Positions 51,302-60,595 of a stretch of DNA of 64,000 nt are shown here, in pieces. The position numbers and the translations under genes were made by a program. Positions within the stretch are counted from its first letter, which is position 1; every line of letters begins with the position of its first letter. Source of the stretch: Desulfocicer vacuolatum DSM 3385 (lineage in GTDB: Bacteria > Desulfobacterota > Desulfobacteria > Desulfobacterales > Desulfobacteraceae); the NCBI RefSeq assembly GCF_900176365.1, contig NZ_FWXY01000005.1, positions 186,001 through 250,000 of the forward strand, written 5' to 3'. A model generated the notes under the pieces. The model searched no databases. It was not told the origin of the DNA and saw only the letters and a list, made by a program, of their open reading frames with translations.

Positions 51302-52549
51302 TTAAATTGCTCCTTCACGGGGAAGGACGATTTTAAAATTCACACCATGTCCCGGGCTGCTCTCACAGGAAATGGTTCCCTTGAGTTTCTGGGTGACAAT
51401 ATTATAAACGATGTGCATTCCCAACCCTGTGCCATCTTCTTTATTGGTTGTGAAAAAAGGATCAAATATCCGTTGTTTGTTTTCCGTTGTCATGCCGTTT
51501 CCATCATCACTGTATTGAATCACCAGCTCTTCTTTTTGTTTTGCAGCAAAAAGCATTATCTTTCCACCCTCTTTTTCTTTATACCCATGGGTAAAAGAAT
51601 TAACCAGTAAATTTGTCAAAATCTGGGAATAAAGTCCCGGGTAGCTTGTCACTTCAATGGCGCTTTGAAAGGCAAGACAGATCTGAACATTTCTTCTTCC
51701 AAATTTAGGTTTCAGACTTCTGATAACATCCCTGAAATAAGGTTCCAGGCTGAACTTTCGCAATTGGTCTGTCATTTGATCCACGGACACCTGTTTAAAA
51801 CCGCTAACCAACTCCCCTGCCCGTTTCAAATTTTTTAAAACAAGCGCCCCTGTATCATCTGTGAATTGAATAAAGCTCTCAAGGTCAGAGCGTTTCATTT
51901 TCTTTTCACTGAATAATTTTCCAAGATTGTTGTTTTTATCCACCATGGAGGAGACTGCGGTGACACACACCCACACAGGCGTGTTGATTTCGTGGGCCAC
52001 ACCTGCCACAAGGGTTCCCAGAGCTGCCATTTTTTCGGATTCCACCAGTTGAGCCTGGGTTTTCTTAAGTTTTTTCAGAGTCAGGGCAAGACGTTTCTTC
52101 TGTTCTATAATCTTTTCATATCTTCTGGCATTTTCAATGACAAGACCACATACATCGGCAATGGAAAGGGCCAGATTAAAATAACTTTCCCGGTATTGTA
52201 CAAAGGCAAGGTCATCCACCTCCACTATGCCCATGGGCTCACCATTGTATTGCATTGTAAATACAAACCCGGTTTCTGAATCTGTCCGGTAATGAAGAGC
52301 TTTGGAGCCCAGTAACCGCGCCTCCACCCCGCGACGGGATTCTGTGTGAAGGGGAAGATAAACAGTATTTTTGTGAATTCCCCGGCCAAGGCAAAGAAAA
52401 GCGATTTTCCCCGGTGAAAACAGCATGACAAACAGATCAATAATGCCGTCAACGGCCTCTTTTTCACTGGTACAACCGGTCATTTTACCCAGCAGATCCA
52501 GGGCCATGGCATATTCTGATATCTGTTTGTCAAGATCTTTTTTTTCCAT
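51302..52549 (-). CDS. soluble sensor histidine kinase
   Basis: A 415-residue kinase without membrane helices. Residues 1-140 look like a GAF-type sensing domain. A coiled coil leads to HisKA with the phospho-histidine in GVAHEINTPVW and a HATPase (LTNLLVNSFTHGY, GTGLGMHIVYNI). It is preceded, in transcript order, by a corrinoid protein and a UroD-type methyltransferase gene, so it may sense a methyl-corrinoid or a related metabolite. A MITE lies between it and the methyltransferase gene. Confidence 0.9.
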   Translation of the reverse strand: MEKKDLDKQISEYAMALDLLGKMTGCTSEKEAVDGIIDLFVMLFSPGKIAFLCLGRGIHKNTVYLPLHTESRRGVEARLLGSKALHYRTDSETGFVFTMQYNGEPMGIVEVDDLAFVQYRESYFNLALSIADVCGLVIENARRYEKIIEQKKRLALTLKKLKKTQAQLVESEKMAALGTLVAGVAHEINTPVWVCVTAVSSMVDKNNNLGKLFSEKKMKRSDLESFIQFTDDTGALVLKNLKRAGELVSGFKQVSVDQMTDQLRKFSLEPYFRDVIRSLKPKFGRRNVQICLAFQSAIEVTSYPGLYSQILTNLLVNSFTHGYKEKEGGKIMLFAAKQKEELVIQYSDDGNGMTTENKQRIFDPFFTTNKEDGTGLGMHIVYNIVTQKLKGTISCESSPGHGVNFKIVLPREGAI

Positions 52550-52579
52550 ATTTCACCAAATTATCGGCATTTATCTTAA

Positions 52580-52744
52580 ACTCAACTTTCGGTGTTCGCA
52601 TTGGTGGGGTCAGGCTTTCGTTATTGACATTATCGAGGCTTTTTTCGTTGGCAAAGGCCTTGGTCGATAACATCAATAACAAAAGCCTGACCCCATCGGT
52701 ACATTTAAAAATGCTGGCTTTGAAATGAAGCCCGAAAGTTGAGT
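52580..52744. mobile_element. MITE, repeat family C copy 2, with terminal inverted repeats and target duplication
   Basis: A 165-bp element with ends ACTCAACTTTCGG and CCGAAAGTTGAGT. CTTAA flanks it on both sides (52575-52579 and 52745-52749), as expected for a 5-bp target duplication. The interior is the long GGGGTCAGGC...GCCTGACCCC hairpin shared with copy 1. It has no coding capacity, so an unseen transposase would have moved it. Confidence 0.9.
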
Positions 52745-52797
52745 CTTAAACATGTGTTGGGACATGATATGGTTAAAGCACAGCCCATGGCCACACC

Positions 52798-53850
52798 TCA
52801 TGAAGAGATCCAGTCCAGGGGATATTGTCCCCATTGGCGCACTGCCCGGGATATGGCCAGAAGCACTTCATCCGGAACCTGAAAGGGAATCTCTCCATGG
52901 TTATCTGACAGCAGAAAACCACCCCCCGGACCTGCGGCGGCAATGGCTTTTTTTACTTCTTCTTCTGCCTGTTCCGGTGTCCAGCCACACATGCCAATGC
53001 CATTGAGATCCCCCAGCACCGTTAATTTTCCCCTGCACGCCGCCTTTACCCGGCCAAGATCCTCCAGAGAACTGCTCCCCATGATGTCTGTGCCGGTTTT
53101 GACAAGATCATCCACAATGGATAGTCCCCGTCCCGATGCCAAGTGGGTGGCTGTGGGGCCGTTGATTTGCGCAATGGTATTTTTTGCCACCTTGAATCCT
53201 GTCTTTAAATAAAGTTCCCGGGGAATGATGGTGGGGGACGACACCGGATCAAAATAACAGATGGCTGTGCTGCCGGCGTCCAGCTGGGCATTGGCCCAGT
53301 TCACACAAAAGCGGGTATTGACCTCCATCAATCGCCGGAACAAGAGGGGAGATTCATAGATCAGTTCAATGTATTTGTTAAAACCAAGCTGCATCACCGG
53401 CAAAGAAAAAGGAGACATCACCACCCCTATAATAGGTACTTGATCCTGGACATGCTCTTTTAAAAGCCGGGCAGAGGTCAACACTTTTTCAAGGCAGGTA
53501 CATGCATCAATGAGAGGTGGCTCAAGGGAATCAATTTCTTTAATATCTTTTATAAAAGGTGTGCCGGAATTTGGAGGGCCGTCTTCACAATAAACAACCT
53601 CGCCCCCCCAGGCTTCCACTTCCAGGGGGGCATGATAAAAATTATAAATGCAGTCATGCCCATATTTTTCAAGGAGCTTGAGCTGACCCTGCACCACATG
53701 TTCTCCCCGGGAAAAATAGTCCTTTATGGACAATCCCAGCTCTTTGGCACCGTGCATGGTTAAAAATAAAAACAGGGGAACACGGTCCGGTTCATTATGT
53801 CCCAATGTTGTCAAAACCCGTTCAAGTGAAGTCATATGATCAGTTTCCAT
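52798..53850 (-). CDS. UroD-family methyltransferase (MtbA/MtaA-like)
   Basis: A 350-residue protein of the uroporphyrinogen decarboxylase/methylcobamide methyltransferase family: TSLERVLTTLGHNEPDRVPL at the start, ICYFDPVSSP in the middle, TVLGDLNGIGMCGWTPEQAE and FLLSDNHGEIPFQVPDEVL near the end. In MtaA/MtbA a zinc-binding HxC motif is expected; here the matching place reads THLASGRG with Ala for Cys, so the acceptor may not be CoM or another thiol. The ATG at 53850 has GGAGGT upstream and overlaps the corrinoid gene by 11 bases, so the two are coupled. The pair should move a methyl group from a corrinoid. Confidence 0.85.
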   Translation of the reverse strand: METDHMTSLERVLTTLGHNEPDRVPLFLFLTMHGAKELGLSIKDYFSRGEHVVQGQLKLLEKYGHDCIYNFYHAPLEVEAWGGEVVYCEDGPPNSGTPFIKDIKEIDSLEPPLIDACTCLEKVLTSARLLKEHVQDQVPIIGVVMSPFSLPVMQLGFNKYIELIYESPLLFRRLMEVNTRFCVNWANAQLDAGSTAICYFDPVSSPTIIPRELYLKTGFKVAKNTIAQINGPTATHLASGRGLSIVDDLVKTGTDIMGSSSLEDLGRVKAACRGKLTVLGDLNGIGMCGWTPEQAEEEVKKAIAAAGPGGGFLLSDNHGEIPFQVPDEVLLAISRAVRQWGQYPLDWISS

Positions 53851-54478
53851 GGGACACCTCCATGATTTTTTCAATAACCGGTACCACACTGGATGCTGTG
53901 GTGCACATGGCATCTGCCCCCACGACCTGGAACAATTGGTCATCAAATTTAAAAGGAGCCCCTCCCACCACAATTTTCACATCAAGCCCCATGTCGTCAA
54001 AAGCTGTGGTGACTTTTCTTATTTTTAAAGCCGAGGGAAGCATGAGCACAGAAATTAAAAGCACTTTTATGCCATCGCTCTTTACCCGTTTCACCACCTC
54101 ATCCACAGAAATATTGCCATAATCAAGAAGCTCAAACCCGGCGGCACGGAGAAGAGAATAGACAATTTGTTTTCCCAGCAGATGGTGATCCTGCAACACG
54201 CAAAGTGCCATGCGGGGCTGATCCTTACGATCAGGCGCCCCCGGCGGCAAAAGGATATTCACCATTTTTTCACAGATTCGTCCCCCCATGTAAACCTGGG
54301 ACAAGGCCACGGAACCGTCTTCCCAGCCCCTGCCGATGTGCTCCAAAGCCGGCACAATGAGCGTTTCAATGATGCTGATGGGGGAAACGTCTTGTGTTAA
54401 TTCATTAACAATGCCTTCAGCCGCCAGACGATCAGCCACCAAAAGGGACTCCACCAGTAATGAAATGTCATGCTTCAT
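53840..54478 (-). CDS. corrinoid (B12)-binding methyl carrier protein
   Basis: A 212-residue protein of the MtaC/MttC type. A helical cap (residues 1-80) precedes a B12-binding Rossmann domain with the cobalt-ligand motif DHHLLG (pattern DxHxxG), SVLMLPS and VVGGAPF. It carries the methyl group between substrate-specific and acceptor methyltransferases. ATG at 54478 has AAAGGTG upstream; the longer start at 54493 has none. It heads the operon with the UroD-type methyltransferase, kinase and regulator. It is the only such carrier in the window, about 46 kb from mttB. Confidence 0.9.
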   Translation of the reverse strand: MKHDISLLVESLLVADRLAAEGIVNELTQDVSPISIIETLIVPALEHIGRGWEDGSVALSQVYMGGRICEKMVNILLPPGAPDRKDQPRMALCVLQDHHLLGKQIVYSLLRAAGFELLDYGNISVDEVVKRVKSDGIKVLLISVLMLPSALKIRKVTTAFDDMGLDVKIVVGGAPFKFDDQLFQVVGADAMCTTASSVVPVIEKIMEVSHGN

Positions 54479-54565
54479 GCACACACCTTTCATACAAAAT
54501 TAAAGATTTAGGCTATTGGCGGATAAAATACAAACAGATCAGTATATTCTTTACCACAAATAGCC

Positions 54566-54672
54566 TTAAGGAGTCAGATCTTATTGATTTACCATTTACA
54601 AAATTTAGACCACCATATTTTATGGGTGGAACATTGAATAAACGGTAAATTAAAAACTGCTAACTCCCTTAA
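54566..54672 (+). repeat. repeat family D, copy 2
   Basis: A 107-bp element running from TTAAGGAGTCAG to TAACTCCCTTAA, so the ends are inverted repeats with extended partial symmetry (TTTACCATTTA / TAAACGGTAAA). It is inverted relative to copy 1 and lies between the corrinoid gene and the Rel gene. Confidence 0.88.
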
Positions 54673-54676
54673 ATCA

Positions 54677-56860
54677 TCAAAAATTAATGCTGTCCCTTCC
54701 ATAGGCCTCGATCACAGGATAAAAATCTCTTTGTTCAAAGCTTTCAAAAAAAGTTTTTGAAGCGTTGAATCCGATGAGAGTCACCAGCATTGTGACCCCC
54801 TTGCCTTCATTGCCCGTCTGTTCAATCTGATGCAATGTAACGCCATGGGGAATGTCTGCCATAACTTTAAGACACTCTCCCACGGTTTTTCCCTTGAGAA
54901 AAAGTTTAAATTTTAAGGCATTGCGCCACACCGACGCCAGATCCCAGTATACATCCAGAATTTTATCCGCAGAATAACTGCTGCTTGCCATGTATTCCCG
55001 GCAATGATCCCGGTGGAAGGAAACCCCCCTTTTACTCAAAGTGGCAACGGTATTCTCAAGCCCGGGAAGGGGCTTACAACATCTGGAAAATTTATGGACA
55101 CCCGGCTCCACCCGGGAAATATTGATAAAATTACGAACCCCTTTCTTTTCCATGACTCTTTTTCCGGTCTGGGAAAGAATAGATGCCATTTCCCATAATA
55201 TTTCACGGGGTTGAACAATGTCTTGTCCCACACTTTCAAAAAGATCGTCCAGGCTGTCAAAATTTTTATAAATTAAAAAATTGGACATGGACGGAGAATA
55301 CAAAAGATTTATGGAAATGCCGTGGCGATTCATCTCCTGCAATAGAAAATCCCATCCAATTTTAATGGCATGGACCCGCCGCCTTTTCTGGAGATATTTG
55401 TTAACGGCATTTCTGGCCTTGGGGGTTTTGCAGATCTGTTCAAATCCCGGCCCCACCCCCAGGACTTTTTGGTCTGTGACAATTTTCACCATATCGCCGT
55501 CGCTGAGCTGATACCCGGGGGACACCCGCAAATTGTTCACCCAGGCATATTTACATCTATCGCCCAGGGAGGTATGAACTTTATAGGCAAAATCCAGCAC
55601 AACACTTCCCTGGGGCAGGTACTCAATGTCTCCCCGGGGGGTATAAACAAAAATTTCCTGCTCCTGGGACAATTGGCCAAAAAGATTTTTACGGCCCGCA
55701 GGTGATCCTTCAAACTCACCGATATTTTTCAGGGCATCACTGATCATCTGGCGATACTCCCGGAACATCTCTTTATCATCCCAATGGAGCAATACCCCCC
55801 GCTGGGCCACCTGATTCATTTCCCGGTTACGAATTTTCACAAGATATTTCCGATCCTTGCAGGAAATTCTCACATGAAGACTCTGATAACCGTTAACCTT
55901 GGGATTGGCAATATAATCCCGGATGCTCTTGGGAACAGGTGGATAAAGTTGATTCACCATGCCCAGCACGCGGTAACATTCCGGTATGACATCTGTATGC
56001 AGTATAATGGTAAAATCCACCATGTTTTCTGCATTTTCCCGTTCAAGGGTCTTTTTGGCCGGAGAATATAGTGACCACAAGGTTTTTAAGCGGGCTTTCA
56101 CCGTCACCGGAAATGGAAGTTCTGCACACACCGCTTCAAAACCCGACTTCATCTCTTTTACTTCCCGGGACTCCATGAGTTTATTGAGCATGCCCATCAA
56201 TCGTTTGCTTTTTTTGGGAAAACGCTGCTGAAGGGAGAGATGATAGAGTCTGCGCTTAAAGGTAAACAAATTTAACTTGGCTGCCAAAGGGGCATACACT
56301 TCCATGGTTTCCTGGGCAATGCGCTGGCGTCGACTCTCCTGCAGTGCACCAAGGGTTTCCATATTATGCATGCGATCGGCCATTTTAATCAAAAGAATTT
56401 CCGGATGCTTACTGGCCATGAGCACCATTTTCTGGTAGGTGAGATCCTTGCTCTGGGATGCCTTCATGCGGCTGAGTTTAAATTTGGTGCACCCGTCCAC
56501 AAAAGCTGCCACATTTTTGCCAAAAAGCCTTTGAATATCATGGAGGTTCAAGCCGGGGACATCCTCCACAATATCATGTAAAATGGCAGCGGCAATGAGT
56601 TCAGGATCGCTCAACCCCAGGTCTCCGGCCAGAATTTCCGCTGCTGCAATGGGATGGGTGATATATTGCTCACCGGATCGTCGGGTCTGGCCGGCATGGT
56701 GTTTATGGGCAAATGCCAGGGCCTTCAGCACCAGGTTTTTTCCTTTTCCCGGGTTTTCCCGGGAACATAAAGCAATCACATTTTTAAAATTATCCAGCGG
56801 TAACTCTTTGGCCAGTTCCTCCACCACATATGGCCTTTTAACCGCTTGATGGTCATTCAT
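54677..56860 (-). CDS. RelA/SpoT-family (p)ppGpp protein
   Basis: A 727-residue protein with the long Rel/Spo layout. The HD hydrolase domain is at about 40-190 (HAGQTRRSGEQYITHPIAAA, LHDIVEDV), the synthetase domain at 230-390 (IRDYIANPKVNGYQSLHVRI), and the TGS domain at about 420-480 (IFVYTPRGDIEYLPQGSVVL). The C-terminus may be a divergent ACT region. The usual arginine in the synthetase strand (YAVRI-type) is not evident here (VDFTIIL), so synthesis may be weak and the protein mainly a hydrolase; this was not tested. ATG at 56860 after AAGGA is preferred over 56896. Confidence 0.88.
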   Translation of the reverse strand: MNDHQAVKRPYVVEELAKELPLDNFKNVIALCSRENPGKGKNLVLKALAFAHKHHAGQTRRSGEQYITHPIAAAEILAGDLGLSDPELIAAAILHDIVEDVPGLNLHDIQRLFGKNVAAFVDGCTKFKLSRMKASQSKDLTYQKMVLMASKHPEILLIKMADRMHNMETLGALQESRRQRIAQETMEVYAPLAAKLNLFTFKRRLYHLSLQQRFPKKSKRLMGMLNKLMESREVKEMKSGFEAVCAELPFPVTVKARLKTLWSLYSPAKKTLERENAENMVDFTIILHTDVIPECYRVLGMVNQLYPPVPKSIRDYIANPKVNGYQSLHVRISCKDRKYLVKIRNREMNQVAQRGVLLHWDDKEMFREYRQMISDALKNIGEFEGSPAGRKNLFGQLSQEQEIFVYTPRGDIEYLPQGSVVLDFAYKVHTSLGDRCKYAWVNNLRVSPGYQLSDGDMVKIVTDQKVLGVGPGFEQICKTPKARNAVNKYLQKRRRVHAIKIGWDFLLQEMNRHGISINLLYSPSMSNFLIYKNFDSLDDLFESVGQDIVQPREILWEMASILSQTGKRVMEKKGVRNFINISRVEPGVHKFSRCCKPLPGLENTVATLSKRGVSFHRDHCREYMASSSYSADKILDVYWDLASVWRNALKFKLFLKGKTVGECLKVMADIPHGVTLHQIEQTGNEGKGVTMLVTLIGFNASKTFFESFEQRDFYPVIEAYGRDSINF

Positions 56861-56961
56861 ATACACTGTTCCTTGCGTTCCGTTTTGCTCACCCATCCCA
56901 ATTCATTCGAACAGGTTTAAAATACCGTTTAATCCACGGTACTGCTATTGTTTATCCTGCC

Positions 56962-57489
56962 TTACGAAAGTTCAATGTCCACATTCAACTCATTACCGAT
57001 GCGCTCCAGTCCTTCTTCAATGACCTCCACGGAAACCCCACGGGGAAAAGAGGCAATTATTTTCATGGTATAAAGGGGGGTTCCGCTCTCCGGAGTCAGG
57101 CGGGTCCGGGTGGAAAGGGTCTCGATGTTGACACTGTTCTGGGAAAGAAATTTACTGATGGTATGGACAATACCGCCCTGGTCAAAGCCCTCCACCCGAA
57201 TGGTATGCATCAAGGTATTTTCTTTTAATTCCGATACATGGTAATCCAGTGCACGGATAAAAACAGAAATACCCTTTTCTTTTTCAAGCCTTCTGATATC
57301 CCTGTACAGATCATTTTCAAGATTTTCACCCTGCCCTGTTAAAAGAAGCATCAAGGTGAACTCATCCCCCAGAATCCCCATACTGGAATCCTCAAGGTTA
57401 CATCCATTTTCGTAAATAATTTCGGAAACATCTGCCACAATACCGGGCCTGTCTTTGCCAAAAGCGGTCATGATAAACTTCTGATTCAT
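56962..57489 (-). CDS. two-ACT-domain protein (GcvR-like)
   Basis: A 175-residue protein made of two ACT domains: FIMTAFGKDRPGIVADVSEI and MHTIRVEGFDQGGIVHTISK. The family includes the glycine-cleavage regulator GcvR and other amino-acid sensors; no DNA-binding part is present. ATG at 57489 has GGAG seven bases upstream. It lies about 100 bases upstream of the Rel gene. A role in glycine metabolism would fit the dimethylglycine-type genes elsewhere but is not shown. Confidence 0.8.
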   Translation of the reverse strand: MNQKFIMTAFGKDRPGIVADVSEIIYENGCNLEDSSMGILGDEFTLMLLLTGQGENLENDLYRDIRRLEKEKGISVFIRALDYHVSELKENTLMHTIRVEGFDQGGIVHTISKFLSQNSVNIETLSTRTRLTPESGTPLYTMKIIASFPRGVSVEVIEEGLERIGNELNVDIELS

Positions 57490-57615
57490 GTGTACTCCAT
57501 ATCCCATGTTTAAAAATTAAGCATTATTCTCTATTTCCATGAAGCTTACAATAGCACAGATATTTCTTGCAAGGAAATTCCAAGATAATAGCGGATGTTG
57601 ATTAGCCTATGCTTT

Positions 57616-60576
57616 TCAGGACGGTTTTCGGATAACAGCTGTGGAATCTTTTCCGTTAATTTTGATCAAAGCCGGTTTTTTCAATGAAATATATTTTAAA
57701 TATCGGGTTTCTTTTTCCACCCTTTGACTATCCAGCCAATGCCAGTCAATTACATTATTGTCTTTTTGGGAAACCCCGAGATAGTTAATACCCAGAGAAG
57801 TGATATTATGAAAAAAGTGGCTCCCCTGGGAGGGATCTGCACTGAGCTTTTCCGAGGTGGTTTCAATAATGGTACCCACCCCGGTGATGTGTGACCATTT
57901 TACGGGAATTCCCAGCCATGGGTCTGCGGTTCCCCATCGCCCCGGACCAATGAGAAGATATTTTCGATCATTGTGCTTGAGCAACTCATTCATCTGTCCA
58001 ATTTCTTCGGCAATCTCCACGGTTCCGGTGGTATCAAAATCATGGAGTTTTACATATATGATATCATGGATCGAGGTTTCCTGGCTCCTGCCCATGGCCT
58101 GTTCTGAATAGCAAAAGGAACGATTTAAATCATTTTGATTGATTTCCACGTTAAGTTTGTCCCGGGCCACCATCATGGGCCTGATCTGGAGCAGATAAAA
58201 CTCAGCTGTTTTGCGGTCATTGAAATTAACAGCAAACTCCATCTCCACAGGACATCCCATGCCCTTCCGGCCCACTTCCAGTAATTGAGACAAAATTTTT
58301 CCCAGGGGAAATTCCTTAAATTTTAAAATGGAGGCAAAGGTGAGCACAGGATATCCCTTTTGAGTGAATACATCCCGGATACGTCCATCTTCGGGGACAT
58401 AGGTGCTGGAAAAGCGTTGTACCGGTGCATGATCCATGGCGTCATCCACATTAATTTTTTCAAGTTCCATGTCAGGATGGGTTATATAGTCTTCATTCTC
58501 TGTTTTCATCCTTAAGGCATAAAAATAACGCTGGGCATTCTTAAGAATATTTTCCACCGTGGAAAATTGAGGCAAAAATTGGGGATACCTGGGGGAAAAT
58601 CGTATGGCCACCCCGCCGTCCATCACAATTTTACCCAATCCCAGTGCCATGTGTGCCACCCCCTCTTCCGGCTTCATGTAATCCACCGGATAAAAATTAT
58701 AGGATTGCGCCACACCGGAGATACCTGGATAGAAAAAGTCACCGTGTTGACATCCCACAAGCTTCTGGATGATCACTGCCATCTTGTCGTCCTCGGGCCG
58801 ATAAATGGATCGACGGGCCAGCACCCGGGGGGCTTCTTTGTATAATGAAGCGTACACAAGTTTGATGGCCTGGATTAACTGATCCAGACGCACCTGAATT
58901 TTAGGATGGTTGTTGGGCAGCATATAGGTGGCATAGGCACCGGCACTGGGCCTGTAGTGGGCATCCTCCAATATGGCTGAGGATCTCACAGCAAGGGGAC
59001 CCTGGGTGTGGCGCAGAAAAATTCTTAAATCATTGGCCAGCCATTGGGGAAAGCCGGCTTTTTTAAAATAATCTTCAATTTCCCCATCCGTGTGAACCTT
59101 GTTTCGAAATTTCCAGAGATCATTTTCCAACTCAAAGGCGTCAAATCCATCGGTGGTTATCACCACAATTCTTGGCAAAACAATATTGGCTTCTGAAAAT
59201 AAATTTTTAAATTCAGAATTTTCCCGGAACATGCTCGAAATAAATGCAAGCCCCCTGGCTTTGCCCCCCAGGGACCCTTTCCCGATTTTCACAAAATCAA
59301 TATCAGGATCATACTCTTTGCTTACAAAATCAGAGATCAACCCCTTTTGTTTGATCTTAAGTCGATCCCGGATAACATCGGTGAGCATCTCTTTCAAGTG
59401 GCGGGTGCTGGGAAAATCACTCACCTTGATGGGACGGATGCCAGCGGCCAATTGCATTTCAAAACGTGCCATGAGCCAGCGTGAAAAATGATTATGGCTT
59501 GCATGGTAGGCTATGGATTCATCCGGCACAGAGTGCAGAATGCTGGCAAGGCTTCTCAGGTTGGATGCCCGGGCCACCACCCTGCCGTCGGGCATGCGAA
59601 ATAAAAAATCTCCAAACCCAAGATAGTGGACAAAAAAATACCGGATATCGGCATGTAAAGACGCAGAATTTTTATCCAGAAAAAAGGCAGGAATGGCATC
59701 GGCCCGTTCTCTGTTCTCAGGCTCTGAAGAGAGCATCAAAAGGGGAAGGTCCGGAACTTCCCGGTTGATGGTCAATAACAGTTTAATGCCGGCCTCTGCA
59801 TCCTCTTTTCCCTGTTTTTCATAGCGCACATCAGACACCACGCACATGAGATATTCTTTGTATTTTTCATACAGGGCCCATGCCTGCTCATAATTTTCCG
59901 CCACCAGGATTTTGGGACGGGTTCGCATCCTTAATATGCGCTCCTTTTCATTGAGGGAATCATCCATAACCGCCTGGGTCTGCATGACAATTTCCTTGTA
60001 AAGATAGGGAAGAAGGGTGGAAAGATAAAAGGGAGAGTCCTCCACAAAAATCACCACCCGCACGTCGGCAAGCCTTGTGTCGGTATCCACGTTCATACTG
60101 TCTTCCCGGTTTTTCACCAGGGCCAACAAAAGATCGGTGTTTCCCCTCCATATAAAAGTCCGGTCAATGATTTTCCGATTATAGCACTGCTTTTCCTTTA
60201 GGACTTTACCGGCATCATAGGCAAAATAATACACCGGCAGATCCGGGTACAGGGATTTAATTTTGCCACAAAGGGCATAGGAGTCCATATCACTGATATG
60301 GGGCATGACAATGACAATATCATATGAAACGGCAGCCAGATCTTTCAGGGCTTCGGCGGCATTGGAAACCCAGGAAAGCCGGGGAGGACGACTTAGATTT
60401 AATCCCTGGTACTCATGGATGATCCGCTCGGAGAGATGACCGTCCTCCTGCATGACAAAGGCATCATAGGGGCTTGAAATTAAAAGAATTTCATTTACGC
60501 GCAGGGCAATGAGTTCATGAAAGGATTTAAAACAGGATTTTTGGGGACTTTTCTGGTGGATTGGGCATTTTTTCAT
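57616..60576 (-). CDS. receiver-like plus PEP-synthase-type ATP-grasp protein without the phosphohistidine domain
   Basis: A 986-residue protein. Residues about 30-135 form a degenerate receiver-like fold. A second receiver at about 170-320 keeps the key residues (FVEDSPFYL, VVSDVRYEKQG, FFLDKNSA). From about residue 430 a pyruvate-phosphate-dikinase N-terminal (ATP-grasp) domain follows: GKGSLGGKARGLAFISSMF, AVRSSAILEDAHY, GHF-type metal region YLLQIRPMMV near 835. The central phosphohistidine domain and the C-terminal PEP/pyruvate barrel of true PEP synthases are not seen, so it cannot make PEP alone. It may phosphorylate another target under receiver control. Start ATG at 60576 after GGGGGG-rich DNA. 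A 44-codon ORF lies just upstream. Confidence 0.8.
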   Translation of the reverse strand: MKKCPIHQKSPQKSCFKSFHELIALRVNEILLISSPYDAFVMQEDGHLSERIIHEYQGLNLSRPPRLSWVSNAAEALKDLAAVSYDIVIVMPHISDMDSYALCGKIKSLYPDLPVYYFAYDAGKVLKEKQCYNRKIIDRTFIWRGNTDLLLALVKNREDSMNVDTDTRLADVRVVIFVEDSPFYLSTLLPYLYKEIVMQTQAVMDDSLNEKERILRMRTRPKILVAENYEQAWALYEKYKEYLMCVVSDVRYEKQGKEDAEAGIKLLLTINREVPDLPLLMLSSEPENRERADAIPAFFLDKNSASLHADIRYFFVHYLGFGDFLFRMPDGRVVARASNLRSLASILHSVPDESIAYHASHNHFSRWLMARFEMQLAAGIRPIKVSDFPSTRHLKEMLTDVIRDRLKIKQKGLISDFVSKEYDPDIDFVKIGKGSLGGKARGLAFISSMFRENSEFKNLFSEANIVLPRIVVITTDGFDAFELENDLWKFRNKVHTDGEIEDYFKKAGFPQWLANDLRIFLRHTQGPLAVRSSAILEDAHYRPSAGAYATYMLPNNHPKIQVRLDQLIQAIKLVYASLYKEAPRVLARRSIYRPEDDKMAVIIQKLVGCQHGDFFYPGISGVAQSYNFYPVDYMKPEEGVAHMALGLGKIVMDGGVAIRFSPRYPQFLPQFSTVENILKNAQRYFYALRMKTENEDYITHPDMELEKINVDDAMDHAPVQRFSSTYVPEDGRIRDVFTQKGYPVLTFASILKFKEFPLGKILSQLLEVGRKGMGCPVEMEFAVNFNDRKTAEFYLLQIRPMMVARDKLNVEINQNDLNRSFCYSEQAMGRSQETSIHDIIYVKLHDFDTTGTVEIAEEIGQMNELLKHNDRKYLLIGPGRWGTADPWLGIPVKWSHITGVGTIIETTSEKLSADPSQGSHFFHNITSLGINYLGVSQKDNNVIDWHWLDSQRVEKETRYLKYISLKKPALIKINGKDSTAVIRKPS

Positions 60577-60595
60577 TTATTACCCCCCGGTCGGT

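Noticed and set aside
57616-60576. A standard PEP synthase or pyruvate phosphate dikinase
   Set aside because: The phosphohistidine motif and the C-terminal PEP/pyruvate barrel are not visible.
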